A DNA stretch of 64,000 bases from an uncultured Pelagibacteraceae bacterium (GTDB lineage: Bacteria > Pseudomonadota > Alphaproteobacteria > Pelagibacterales > Pelagibacteraceae), in assembly GCA_902620525.1 (NCBI GenBank), contig CACNIK010000003.1:62001-126000 (forward strand), written 5' to 3'. The first letter of the stretch is position 1; each line of letters begins with the position of its first letter. Below are positions 55,344 through 63,507 of the stretch, piece by piece. The translations under genes and the position numbers were made by a program. The notes beneath the pieces are model-generated. The model did no database searches. It saw only the letters and a program-made list of their open reading frames with translations, and had not been told where the DNA came from.

Positions 55344-55527
55344 AAAAACACATTTAAAAGTAAGAATGGTGCCAGAAAGCAAACCTGATAGCGCTTTTGT
55401 ATATTATGCAAAAAAACCAACTAAGGGTGAAAAAGCAAAAGTTAAATTAAAAATTAAAAAATATAATCCAAATACTAGAAAACATGAATTTTTTGTTGAA
55501 AAAAAATTACCGCCGCACAGTAAATAA
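55336..55527 (+). CDS. rpmG: 50S ribosomal protein L33
   Basis: L33 lies near the E site of the large subunit. The 63-residue product has MAKKTHLKVRMV at the start and KKYNPNTRKHEFFVEKKLP near the end, the family pattern. Zinc cysteines are absent (C- form). It is slightly longer than the 55 residues usual in proteobacteria. It overlaps the MerR-type gene, and only two bases separate it from the stop of the convergent chorismate-mutase-like gene. Confidence 0.88.
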   Translation: MAKKTHLKVRMVPESKPDSAFVYYAKKPTKGEKAKVKLKIKKYNPNTRKHEFFVEKKLPPHSK

Positions 55528-55529
55528 TA

Positions 55530-55808
55530 TTATTTTTTAAAGTTTCTAAATTCATAACTAATGTAAGCTCTTATCATTGCTTTCCATATAGCATTTGTAA
55601 TTTTTACATCTATATTTCTTTTTTTAGATTTAGTTTTAATATTAGTAAGTATTTTTTTAATCCGTTTTTTGTCAACAATTTGATTTTTAAATTTTTTAGT
55701 TGATAAAACTTGATTTACCAATGAAGTTCTTTTTTTTATTAATAATAGAAAATGATTATCAAGATTATCAAGTTTTTTTCTAATTTTTTCTAATTTCTTA
55801 TTTATCAT
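55530..55808 (-). CDS. chorismate mutase-like protein, AroQ type
   Basis: The 92-residue helical protein matches the AroQ chorismate mutase pattern: R10 in KIRKKLDNLD, R27 in IKKRTSLVNQV, K38/K39, D46 and R49 in VDKKRIKKI have the spacing of the catalytic residues of the E. coli domain. The third helix (IWKAMIRAYISYEF) is more divergent. Chorismate mutase makes prephenate for phenylalanine and tyrosine. No aromatic pathway neighbour is present, so confidence is moderate. Convergent with rpmG and divergent from ctaA. Confidence 0.72.
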   Translation of the reverse strand: MINKKLEKIRKKLDNLDNHFLLLIKKRTSLVNQVLSTKKFKNQIVDKKRIKKILTNIKTKSKKRNIDVKITNAIWKAMIRAYISYEFRNFKK

Positions 55809-55859
55809 AGCGACATAAAGATTATATGAGATTCTAAATAATAATTATATATTTATATA

Positions 55860-56876
55860 ATGCAAATTTCTAAAACAAATTATAATTCAGTTATCCGTAT
55901 CTGGCTTCTATCAATGATAATATTAGTATTTTCAATGATTATGGTCGGTGGATTAACTAGACTTACTGACTCTGGTTTGTCAATAACAGAATGGGAATTG
56001 TTTAAGGGGGTTTTACCTCCATTAACAAAAGAAACTTGGATAGTTTATTTTAATTTATACAAAGAAATCCCACAATTTAAACTTGTTAATCCTTTAATGA
56101 CTTTAGAAGAATTCAAAGTAATTTTTTATTGGGAATATTTTCATAGATTATTTGGTAGAGTAATAGGTTTAGTTTACCTAATACCATTAATAATTTTTAC
56201 ATTTGCTAAAGTTTTTAATAAAAAATCATTAATAATCTTTTATTTTATATTTTTTTTAATTTTATTACAGGGTGTTATAGGTTGGTATATGGTTGAAAGT
56301 GGATTGACCTCAAACGTATCTGTCAGTCATTATAGATTATCTTTACACCTTTTTTTAGCATTTGTTATTATATCTTTTTTAATATGGAATTACTTAAATT
56401 ATAAAAATAATATTAAAAAAAAATTTTTCAATTTAAAACCAATATTGCCAAAAATTTTTTTTATATTTATCCTGTTCCAAATAATAATTGGAGCATTTGT
56501 ATCAGGTTTGGATGCTGGCTTAATTTATCAAACTTGGCCAAAAATGAATCTTTCATATTTTCCGGATGACTTAAAATTAGTTGACTCTAATTTTATAAAT
56601 TTGTTTAACAATCAAAGTTTTGTACAGTTTTTACATAGAACAACTGCTTATTTAATTTTATTATTTGCCTTGTTTATTAGTGTACAATTATATTTGAAAA
56701 AAGAAAAAAAATTTTTACCTGATTATTTTGCAGTATTCTTATTTTTAATTATCCAGGTTATTTTAGGGATTTTTACACTTATAAGTGGGTTAAATCTTTA
56801 TCTGGCATCATTACATCAAATTACTAGCGTAATCTTAGTATATACTGTTCTAAATCTTAATCATAAATTATCATAA
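55860..56876 (+). CDS. ctaA: heme A synthase (CtaA/Cox15)
   Basis: CtaA oxidises heme O to heme A for cytochrome c oxidase. The 338-residue membrane protein has about eight hydrophobic segments with conserved residues in MVGGLTRLTDSGLSITEWE, the histidine in YFHRLFGRVIGLVY, SHYRLSLHLFLAFVII and, near the end, FLHRTTAYLI and LHQITSVILV. The 51-base gap upstream is nearly pure AT. A TTGACT promoter for rplM lies behind it. Confidence 0.95.
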   Translation: MQISKTNYNSVIRIWLLSMIILVFSMIMVGGLTRLTDSGLSITEWELFKGVLPPLTKETWIVYFNLYKEIPQFKLVNPLMTLEEFKVIFYWEYFHRLFGRVIGLVYLIPLIIFTFAKVFNKKSLIIFYFIFFLILLQGVIGWYMVESGLTSNVSVSHYRLSLHLFLAFVIISFLIWNYLNYKNNIKKKFFNLKPILPKIFFIFILFQIIIGAFVSGLDAGLIYQTWPKMNLSYFPDDLKLVDSNFINLFNNQSFVQFLHRTTAYLILLFALFISVQLYLKKEKKFLPDYFAVFLFLIIQVILGIFTLISGLNLYLASLHQITSVILVYTVLNLNHKLS

Positions 56877-56881
56877 AAAAA

Positions 56882-56910
56882 TTGACTTTTTGTTTTTTTA
56901 TTAGTAGTTA
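56882..56910 (+). promoter_or_regulatory. possible promoter of rplM-rpsI
   Basis: TTGACT (56882-56887) in the 45-base gap between ctaA and rplM is followed after 17 bases by TAGTTA (56905-56910), a weak -10. The arrangement resembles the stronger rpsM promoter at 6415: both have TTGAC, a 17-base spacer and a CGC-containing discriminator just downstream. Seen in sequence; activity inferred. Confidence 0.45.
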
Positions 56911-56921
56911 TCGCGTTTAAA

Positions 56922-57383
56922 ATGACTCCATTTATAAAAAAAAAAGAAATTAAACAAGATTGGTATCTTATAAACGCTGAAAACGCTGCAGTTGGAAGAC
57001 TTGCTGCATTTATCTCAAAAGTGTTAAGAGGAAAGAATAAAACAACCTACAACCCACATATTGATAACGGAGATTTTGTGGTTGTTACTAATATTGACAA
57101 AATTAAATTTACTGGAAAAAAATTTACAAACAAAAAGTATTACAGACATACAGGTCATCCAGGAGGAATAAAAGTATCAACACCATCAACATTGTCTGAA
57201 AAAAATAAATCACAAGATATATTGAAACTTGCAGTGAAAAGAATGCTTCCAGGTGGTCCATTAGCAAAAAAACAGATGACAAAATTAAAAATTTACAAAG
57301 GATTAACTCACCCACATCAAAATCAAAATCCAAAATTAATCGATATCAGCAAACTCAACAAAAAAAATCTTATTAAAAATTAA
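56922..57383 (+). CDS. rplM: 50S ribosomal protein L13
   Basis: L13 is an early assembly protein of the large subunit. The 153-residue product shows WYLINAENAAVGRLAAFISKVLRGKNKTTYNPHIDNGDFV and later YRHTGHPGGIK and RMLPGGPLAKKQMTKLKIYKG, all family hallmarks. It shares one base with rpsI, the universal partner. A TTGACT promoter candidate lies in the 45-base gap behind ctaA. Confidence 0.96.
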   Translation: MTPFIKKKEIKQDWYLINAENAAVGRLAAFISKVLRGKNKTTYNPHIDNGDFVVVTNIDKIKFTGKKFTNKKYYRHTGHPGGIKVSTPSTLSEKNKSQDILKLAVKRMLPGGPLAKKQMTKLKIYKGLTHPHQNQNPKLIDISKLNKKNLIKN

Positions 57384-57823
57384 TGGAAAATACACAGATA
57401 AATAAAGAAAAAAATAAAAAACTGAAACTTGATTTTAAAGACAGTAAATATTCAACAGGCAGAAGAAAAAAATCTATAGCTAAAGTATGGGTAAAAAAAG
57501 GTTCAGGAAAAATCTTTGTTAATGGTAAGTTAATGGGAGACTATTTTAAAAGACCTGTGCATCAACTTATAGTGACTAGACCTCTTGAAATTACAAATGT
57601 ACTCAACAATTACGATGTAAAATGCTCAGTAAAGGGCGGGGGTTTATCTGGTCAAGCAGGTGCAATAATTTTAGGTATATCTCGCGCTCTTATTTCTCAC
57701 GATGAAAATTTGAAAAAAGAATTAAAAAAGGACAAACTAACAACTAGGGACTCCAGAGTTGTTGAAAGAAAAAAATACGGTCATAGAAAAGCTCGTAGAA
57801 GTTTCCAATTTTCTAAAAGATAA
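57383..57823 (+). CDS. rpsI: 30S ribosomal protein S9
   Basis: S9 reaches with its C-terminal tail to the P-site tRNA anticodon. The conserved body begins around residue 24 (STGRRKKSIAKVWVKKGSGKIFVNG) and ends with the diagnostic RKKYGHRKARRSFQFSKR. A lysine- and asparagine-rich extension of about 20 residues precedes it. The start shares one base with rplM, supporting it. Total length 146 residues versus about 130 usually. Confidence 0.96.
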   Translation: MENTQINKEKNKKLKLDFKDSKYSTGRRKKSIAKVWVKKGSGKIFVNGKLMGDYFKRPVHQLIVTRPLEITNVLNNYDVKCSVKGGGLSGQAGAIILGISRALISHDENLKKELKKDKLTTRDSRVVERKKYGHRKARRSFQFSKR

Positions 57824-57866
57824 TCATTTAAATTTAAAAATTTTAATTTGGTGATATAAGTTATTT

Positions 57867-58898
57867 ATGACTAAAAATTGTATTAATGTTGTTGTTGCTG
57901 GAGCCACTGGTTATGTTGGACTGGATCTTGTTTTTTTATTAACAAAGCATCCTAATATAAAAATTGTTAATTTGTGTGCTCAAAAAAATATTGGAAAACA
58001 AATAGCGAGTATTGATAAAAGAATAAAAAAAAAACTACCAAAAATTTCTAAAATCAATAGTGTAAATTGGAACAATGTTGATCTACTCTTTTTATCATTA
58101 CCAAATGGTGAGGCTCAAATACTAGTAAAAAAATTATATAACAAGTATCAAAACTTAAAATTTATAGACTTATCAGCTGATTTTAGATTGCAAAACGCAA
58201 AAATATATAAAAATACTTATTTCAAAAAGCATAAAGCTGAAAAATTAATTAAAAAGTCAATATATTCAATTACTGAGCTTCAAAAGAAAAAAATTAAAAA
58301 TTATAGAATAATTGCAAACCCTGGTTGCTATCCTACATCAATACAAATTCCTTTAGTTCCATTACTAAAAAAAAAGATTGTTGAGTTAAATAATATAACA
58401 ATTGATTCAAAATCAGGTTATTCTGGCGCTGGAAAAAATTACAAATCGAAATTTAAATTTAAAAATTTTTACTTATCTACATATGCCTATGCAGTTAAGA
58501 ATCATAGACATATCGCAGAAATTGATCAGGAATTAAAAAGAATATCAAAAAATATTTTTTTTACATTTAACCCTCACCTGATACCTAGCTTTAGAGGAAT
58601 TCTTTCGTCAATTTATATTAATAAAAAGAGTAATATTTCTATAAATAAAATAGTAAATACTTTAAAAGCCTATTATAAGAATAATTTTTTTATAAAAATT
58701 CATAAACCAAACACACAAATTGGTACAGGCAATGTCATAGAAACTAATAATTGTGAAATTTCTGTTTGTCAAACAAGACTTAAAAACAAAATTGTTATTT
58801 TTTCATCTATAGATAATTTAATTAAAGGTGCTGCTGGTCAAGCAATACAAAATATGAATATTATGTATAATTTTAAAGAATCTTCTGGTTTAAAATGA
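57867..58898 (+). CDS. argC: N-acetyl-gamma-glutamyl-phosphate reductase
   Basis: ArgC reduces N-acetylglutamyl phosphate to the semialdehyde in arginine synthesis. The NADP motif GATGYVG is at residues 12-18 and the catalytic cysteine is C154 in ANPGCYPTS; SGYSGAGK and NHRHIAEIDQEL follow. The 343-residue length is normal. It stands 43 bases after rpsI, a common alphaproteobacterial order, and overlaps the downstream lipoprotein gene by four bases. Confidence 0.95.
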   Translation: MTKNCINVVVAGATGYVGLDLVFLLTKHPNIKIVNLCAQKNIGKQIASIDKRIKKKLPKISKINSVNWNNVDLLFLSLPNGEAQILVKKLYNKYQNLKFIDLSADFRLQNAKIYKNTYFKKHKAEKLIKKSIYSITELQKKKIKNYRIIANPGCYPTSIQIPLVPLLKKKIVELNNITIDSKSGYSGAGKNYKSKFKFKNFYLSTYAYAVKNHRHIAEIDQELKRISKNIFFTFNPHLIPSFRGILSSIYINKKSNISINKIVNTLKAYYKNNFFIKIHKPNTQIGTGNVIETNNCEISVCQTRLKNKIVIFSSIDNLIKGAAGQAIQNMNIMYNFKESSGLK

Positions 58899-59398
58899 GA
58901 TTTGTACTTATTACGTTTTTTATCTTATTATTTTCATGCACCAAACCACAAACTATTCTTATTTGTGGAGATCACAAATGCGTGAACAAAGCTGAAGCAG
59001 AACAATATTTTGAAGAAAATTTGTCATTAGAGGTTCAAATTATTACTAAAGATAAGCAGGCTAGCTTTAATTTAGTAGATTTAAATTTAGCTAATGAAGA
59101 ACGTAATATTAAAGTCATCAAAAACAAAAATAAAAAAATAGTAAAAAAGCTTTCTAAAGAAGAAATTAAAGAAAAAAAAATAGAAGTTAAAAAAAAACAA
59201 AAAAAATTAGAACAAAATTCGCAAATCGCTAAAAAAGAAGTAAATACTAAGAAAAAGATTGAGATTGATACTACGTCTTCAAATAATTCTACAGATATTT
59301 GTCTAAAGCTTGAAAAATGTGATATTGATTCAATAGCTAAATATTTAATTAAAGAAAGTAATGAAAAAGATTATCCTAATATCTCATTAAGAGAATAA
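58895..59398 (+). CDS. lipoprotein of unknown function with paired cysteines
   Basis: I do not recognise this 167-residue protein. It begins with a lipoprotein signal ending LLFSC (lipidated C15). The mature part carries CGDHKC (about residues 24-29), then a Lys/Glu-rich, probably coiled-coil stretch (about 70-130), and a C-terminal CLKLEKCDIDSIAKYL element. Four cysteines besides the lipid anchor suggest disulfides or metal binding. It overlaps argC by four bases and precedes hom by two, so it is expressed with amino acid biosynthesis genes without an obvious link. Confidence 0.72.
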   Translation: MRFVLITFFILLFSCTKPQTILICGDHKCVNKAEAEQYFEENLSLEVQIITKDKQASFNLVDLNLANEERNIKVIKNKNKKIVKKLSKEEIKEKKIEVKKKQKKLEQNSQIAKKEVNTKKKIEIDTTSSNNSTDICLKLEKCDIDSIAKYLIKESNEKDYPNISLRE

Positions 59399-59400
59399 TT

Positions 59401-60696
59401 ATGAACAAAAAAAAATTATATAATATTGCAATTGTGGGACTAGGAAATATCGGATGTTACCTATTTAATTTTCTAAATAAAAACAAGAATTATATATCTA
59501 ATAAGAACAATTCTAGTTTTAAAATTCTGTATGTTTCTGCAAAAAATAAAAATAAAAAAAGAAATATTAAATTTAAAAAAAGTCAGTGGGTAAATAATTT
59601 TAATTACATCTTAAAAAAGAAAGAAGTAGATATAATAGTTGAGTTAATAGGCGGGGCAGAAGGACCAGCAAAAAAACTTGTGTTTAGTGCTTTAAAAAAT
59701 AAAAAACATGTAGTCACAGCTAATAAAGCGTTAATTTCAAAATATGGTGATAAATTGTCAATGATTGCTGAAAAAAATAAAGTAAATTTAGAATTCGAAG
59801 CATCTGTTTGTGGAGGTGTGCCTATTATTAGATCAATCAAAGAAGGTCTAATTGCAAATAAAATAAATCGTATATATGGAATTTTAAATGGTACTTCAAA
59901 TTATGTTTTATCATCAATGGAAATAAATAAAGCAACTTTTAGCGAAACAATTAATAAAGCTATAAAACTCGGTTATGCGGAGTCCAACCCATCTTCTGAT
60001 ATCAATGGTGATGACGTGGCTTCTAAAGTAAAAATATTGTCATCTTTAAGCTTTAATTCTTTTATTAATAAAAACATACATGTTGAAGGAATAAAAGATA
60101 TTGATGAAGAAGACACAACTAATGCCAAAAGATTAGGTTATAATATTAAATTAATGGGATTTTCTGAAATCTTAAATAACAAAATATTTCAACGAGTACA
60201 TCCTACTTTGGTTAAAAAATCTTCATACATTGCAAGTGTAAATGGAGTTTTAAATGCAGTAATTGTTGAGGGAAATCCTATTGGAAAAAATATTATACAA
60301 GGGGAGGGTGCCGGGCCATCTGCAACAACTTCAGCTTTAGTATCTGACATTTCATCTATATTAAGAGGAAATATAAAATTTCCATTCGCTATATCAAATA
60401 AAAAAAGAAAAAATTTCTCTAGTGGTAAAATAGAAGACTTATTTTTTTCATCATACATAAGACTTAATGTAAAAGATAAATATGGTGTATTATCTGATGT
60501 GACTAAAATATTTTCTAATAATAAAGTATCAATAAAAAGAGTTTTACAAAATCCTTATAAAAATAAAAAAAAATCTTCGATAGTTATAATTACTCACAGA
60601 TCAAAAGACAGTGATATTCAAAAAACATTGAAAACTTTAGCCAAAAAGTCTTATATAATTAAAAAACCAAAATTATTAAGAATTGAAAATGGCTAA
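59401..60696 (+). CDS. hom: homoserine dehydrogenase
   Basis: Hom reduces aspartate semialdehyde to homoserine on the way to threonine and methionine. The NAD motif IVGLGNIGCYLF, TANKALISKYG, the GGVPIIRSIKEGL active-site region and GILNGTSNYVLSSM are clear; an ACT-type domain occupies about residues 350-430. The 431-residue length is normal. It shares one base with glpX, and the hom-glpX-recJ order is conserved in alphaproteobacteria. Confidence 0.96.
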   Translation: MNKKKLYNIAIVGLGNIGCYLFNFLNKNKNYISNKNNSSFKILYVSAKNKNKKRNIKFKKSQWVNNFNYILKKKEVDIIVELIGGAEGPAKKLVFSALKNKKHVVTANKALISKYGDKLSMIAEKNKVNLEFEASVCGGVPIIRSIKEGLIANKINRIYGILNGTSNYVLSSMEINKATFSETINKAIKLGYAESNPSSDINGDDVASKVKILSSLSFNSFINKNIHVEGIKDIDEEDTTNAKRLGYNIKLMGFSEILNNKIFQRVHPTLVKKSSYIASVNGVLNAVIVEGNPIGKNIIQGEGAGPSATTSALVSDISSILRGNIKFPFAISNKKRKNFSSGKIEDLFFSSYIRLNVKDKYGVLSDVTKIFSNNKVSIKRVLQNPYKNKKKSSIVIITHRSKDSDIQKTLKTLAKKSYIIKKPKLLRIENG

Positions 60697-61640
60697 TGTC
60701 TATAGATAAAGATTATTTTAATAAATTTGTAAGAACTACTGAAAAAGCTGCGATAGGTGCATTTCCCTTTATAGGTAAAGAAAATAAAAATGCAGCAGAC
60801 AAGGGTTCTGTTGACATGATGAGAAACGAACTTAATTTAATAGATATGAAAGGTGAGGTAGTAATTGGTGAAGGTGAAATGGATGAAGCACCAATGCTAT
60901 ATATAGGAGAAAAAGTTGGAACAAAAAATGGTTTGGAGCTTGATATTGCCTTAGATCCGCTTGAAGGAACTAATTTTGTTGCTAAAAATTTACCTAATGC
61001 ATTTTCAATGTTAGCAGTTTGTGAAAAGGGGAATTTATTCTCAGCTCCAGATACTTATATGGAAAAGATAGCAGTTGGTCCAAATCTTCCTAAGAATCTT
61101 TTAGATCTAGACAATAGTGTTGAAAAAAATATTAAACTTTTATCTGAAGCAAAAAAAAAGAAGGTTGATAAGATCACTGCCTGTGTCTTAAAAAGACCAA
61201 GACACGATAAAATTATTAAAAGCTTAGAAAACTTAAATGTAAACATAAAATTTATATCTGATGGTGATGTATTAGGCGCAATATCTGTTGCTGATCCTAA
61301 TACAAACGTCGATATTTATTTAGGTATTGGTGGAGGACCTGAGGGAGTTCTAGCAGCCGCCGCATTATCATGTATGGATGGACAAATACAAACAAGATTA
61401 GTTTTAGATGATCAAGAACTTAGAAGAGCAAAAAAATTAGGCATTAAAGATGAGAAGAAAAAATATAATATAGACGACATGATAAAAGGGGATGTTATAT
61501 TTTGTGCTTCAGCGATTACTAACGGCGATATTGTTGATGGAATTAAGGATTTGGGGGATAAGTATGAAGTATCTACGTTTGCTTTACATAAAGATTTTAA
61601 AATCCTCAAAAAAGTCAAAAATTTTCATCCAAAAAAATGA
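60696..61640 (+). CDS. glpX: fructose-1,6-bisphosphatase class II
   Basis: GlpX hydrolyses fructose-1,6-bisphosphate in gluconeogenesis. The metal-binding VIGEGEMDEAPMLYIGE and DIALDPLEGTN motifs near residues 57-92 and the sugar-binding GIGGGPEGVLAAAAL segment are intact. The 314-residue length is typical. It shares one base with hom and overlaps recJ by four bases (ATGA). Confidence 0.95.
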   Translation: MSIDKDYFNKFVRTTEKAAIGAFPFIGKENKNAADKGSVDMMRNELNLIDMKGEVVIGEGEMDEAPMLYIGEKVGTKNGLELDIALDPLEGTNFVAKNLPNAFSMLAVCEKGNLFSAPDTYMEKIAVGPNLPKNLLDLDNSVEKNIKLLSEAKKKKVDKITACVLKRPRHDKIIKSLENLNVNIKFISDGDVLGAISVADPNTNVDIYLGIGGGPEGVLAAAALSCMDGQIQTRLVLDDQELRRAKKLGIKDEKKKYNIDDMIKGDVIFCASAITNGDIVDGIKDLGDKYEVSTFALHKDFKILKKVKNFHPKK

Positions 61641-63421
61641 ATGAATTATCACTATCAGGGAAAAATTGGAGATATAAAATATTTGATTCAACTTATGTTG
61701 AATATTTAAAGGAAAATTTTTTTTTAGATGAAATTACAGCAAAACTTCTATCAATTAGAAATATAAAAAAAGATTCTATTAAATCTTTTTTAGAACCATC
61801 GATTAAAAATCATGTACCGAATCCTAACACTTTAAGGGATATGGAAAAAACAACACTAAGATTATTAAAGGCAATTAATGAAAACGAGCGGATTGGAATA
61901 TTTGGTGATTATGATGTTGATGGTGCGAGTTCTACAGCTATAATTGGAAATTATTTCAAAACAATAAAACAAGATTTTGAAATATATATTCCAGATAGAA
62001 GGTCTGAAGGATATGGTCCATCAATAAGAAGTTTTCAAAATTTAATTAATAAAAAAGTCGATCTAATAATAACTGTTGATTGTGGAACAATGTCATTTGA
62101 TGCAATTGATTTTGCAAATGAAAATAAAGTTGATGTTATTGTGTTAGATCACCACCAATCTGAATTAAATTTACCCAAAGCACACTCTATAATTAATCCA
62201 AATAGATTTGATGACGAGTCAAAACTTAATTATTTATGTGCTGCAGGTGTGTGCTTTATGACTTTAATTGCAATAAATTCCGCTTTAAGAAAACAAGGAT
62301 GGTTTTTAGAAAAAAAAATTAAGGAACCAAATTTATTAGATTTTTTAGATTTAGTTTCATTGGGAACGGTTTGTGATGTAGTTCCTTTAATTGGGCTAAA
62401 TAGAGCCATTGTAAAACAAGGTCTTAAAGTAATTAATTCTAAAAAAAATTTAGGTTTAAAGACATTGATTGATTTGTGTAAAATTGAAACAAAAGCCTCA
62501 ACTTATCATTTAGGTTATATAATTGGACCTAGAATTAATGCTGGAGGTAGAGTTGGAAAATGTTCACATGGTGCTAATTTGTTACTTAACAAAAATCCAA
62601 AAGAGAGTTTTCAAATAGCTACTGAGTTAGAGCAATTTAATTTAGATAGAAAAAAACTTGAAACAGATCTTCTTAATGTAGTTTTGAATACGGTTAATGA
62701 TGATATTAACGATCCGGTTCTAGTTTTATACGGAAAAAACTGGCATGAAGGTGTAATTGGTATTATTGCTTCACGTATTAAAGATAAATTTAATAAACCA
62801 ACTATAATAATTTCTTTAAAAGATAATATTGGTAAAGCTTCTGCTAGATCAGTTTTAGGTTTTGATATTGGAGCAGTTATTTTGGCCGCAATACAAAATA
62901 AAATCTTAATGAAAGGAGGTGGACATAAAATGGCAGGCGGCTTTTCAATTGAAGAGAATAAAATTAAAAAGTTCAAAGATTTCATAACTAAAATGTTTAA
63001 TAAAAAAAATAATAAGAGGTCAGGAAAAAATGAAATTTATTTAGATAGCTTAATCTCTGCTTCAGCACTTAATTTTGATTTTTATAAAAAAGTTGAAAAA
63101 TTGTCACCTTTTGGAGCTGGTAATCCTGAGCCAAAATTTATTATAGAAAACGTTAAAGTTTTAAAATCATTAATTGTCGGTCAAAATCATGTTAAGTCAA
63201 TTTTATTATCAAAAGATGGTTCAACAATTAAAACTATCACTTTTAACTCTTATGATACTGATCTTGGTCAATTTTTGCTTAATAATAAGAAAAATACCTT
63301 CAACATTGTGGGAAAATTGAGTTTGAATGAATGGAGGGGTGAAAAAAATGTAGAGTTTATTATCGATGATATTTCTGTTAATAAGACTCACAAAAAAAAG
63401 GTCCCATCGTCTATCGGTTAG
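61637..63421 (+). CDS. recJ: single-stranded-DNA-specific exonuclease RecJ, 3' end inside tRNA-Glu
   Basis: RecJ degrades single-stranded DNA 5' to 3' in recombination and mismatch repair. The DHH-family metal motifs are present: DYDVDGASST (D91, D93, D95), VDCGTMS, LDHHQSE, and the DHHA1 part with GGGHKMAGGF; a C-terminal OB-like domain follows. The 594-residue length is near normal. The last six residues (VPSSIG) and the stop codon are encoded by the 5' part of the tRNA-Glu gene; no earlier in-frame stop exists. Confidence 0.96.
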   Translation: MNELSLSGKNWRYKIFDSTYVEYLKENFFLDEITAKLLSIRNIKKDSIKSFLEPSIKNHVPNPNTLRDMEKTTLRLLKAINENERIGIFGDYDVDGASSTAIIGNYFKTIKQDFEIYIPDRRSEGYGPSIRSFQNLINKKVDLIITVDCGTMSFDAIDFANENKVDVIVLDHHQSELNLPKAHSIINPNRFDDESKLNYLCAAGVCFMTLIAINSALRKQGWFLEKKIKEPNLLDFLDLVSLGTVCDVVPLIGLNRAIVKQGLKVINSKKNLGLKTLIDLCKIETKASTYHLGYIIGPRINAGGRVGKCSHGANLLLNKNPKESFQIATELEQFNLDRKKLETDLLNVVLNTVNDDINDPVLVLYGKNWHEGVIGIIASRIKDKFNKPTIIISLKDNIGKASARSVLGFDIGAVILAAIQNKILMKGGGHKMAGGFSIEENKIKKFKDFITKMFNKKNNKRSGKNEIYLDSLISASALNFDFYKKVEKLSPFGAGNPEPKFIIENVKVLKSLIVGQNHVKSILLSKDGSTIKTITFNSYDTDLGQFLLNNKKNTFNIVGKLSLNEWRGEKNVEFIIDDISVNKTHKKKVPSSIG

Positions 63422-63474
63422 GACACATGGTTTTCATCCATGAAAGAGGGGTTCGATTCCCCTTGGGACCGCCA
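63400..63474 (+). tRNA. tRNA-Glu (anticodon TTC)
   Basis: The acceptor stem GGTCCCA pairs with TGGGACC, followed by G and an encoded CCA. The anticodon loop TTTTCAT, between CATGG and CCATG, gives TTC (glutamate). The T-arm reads GGGGTTCGATTCCCC and the D-arm has TCTATCGGTTAGGA. The first 22 bases overlap the end of recJ on the same strand, including its stop codon, so RNase P processing would cut recJ mRNA. Confidence 0.97.
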
Positions 63475-63507
63475 TAATTTGAAAACTATTCTTTGGTACT
63501 TAAAACT

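Noticed and set aside
62611-62985. 124-codon open frame on the minus strand
   Set aside because: It is antisense to the DHHA1 part of recJ, with no motif or ribosome binding site.
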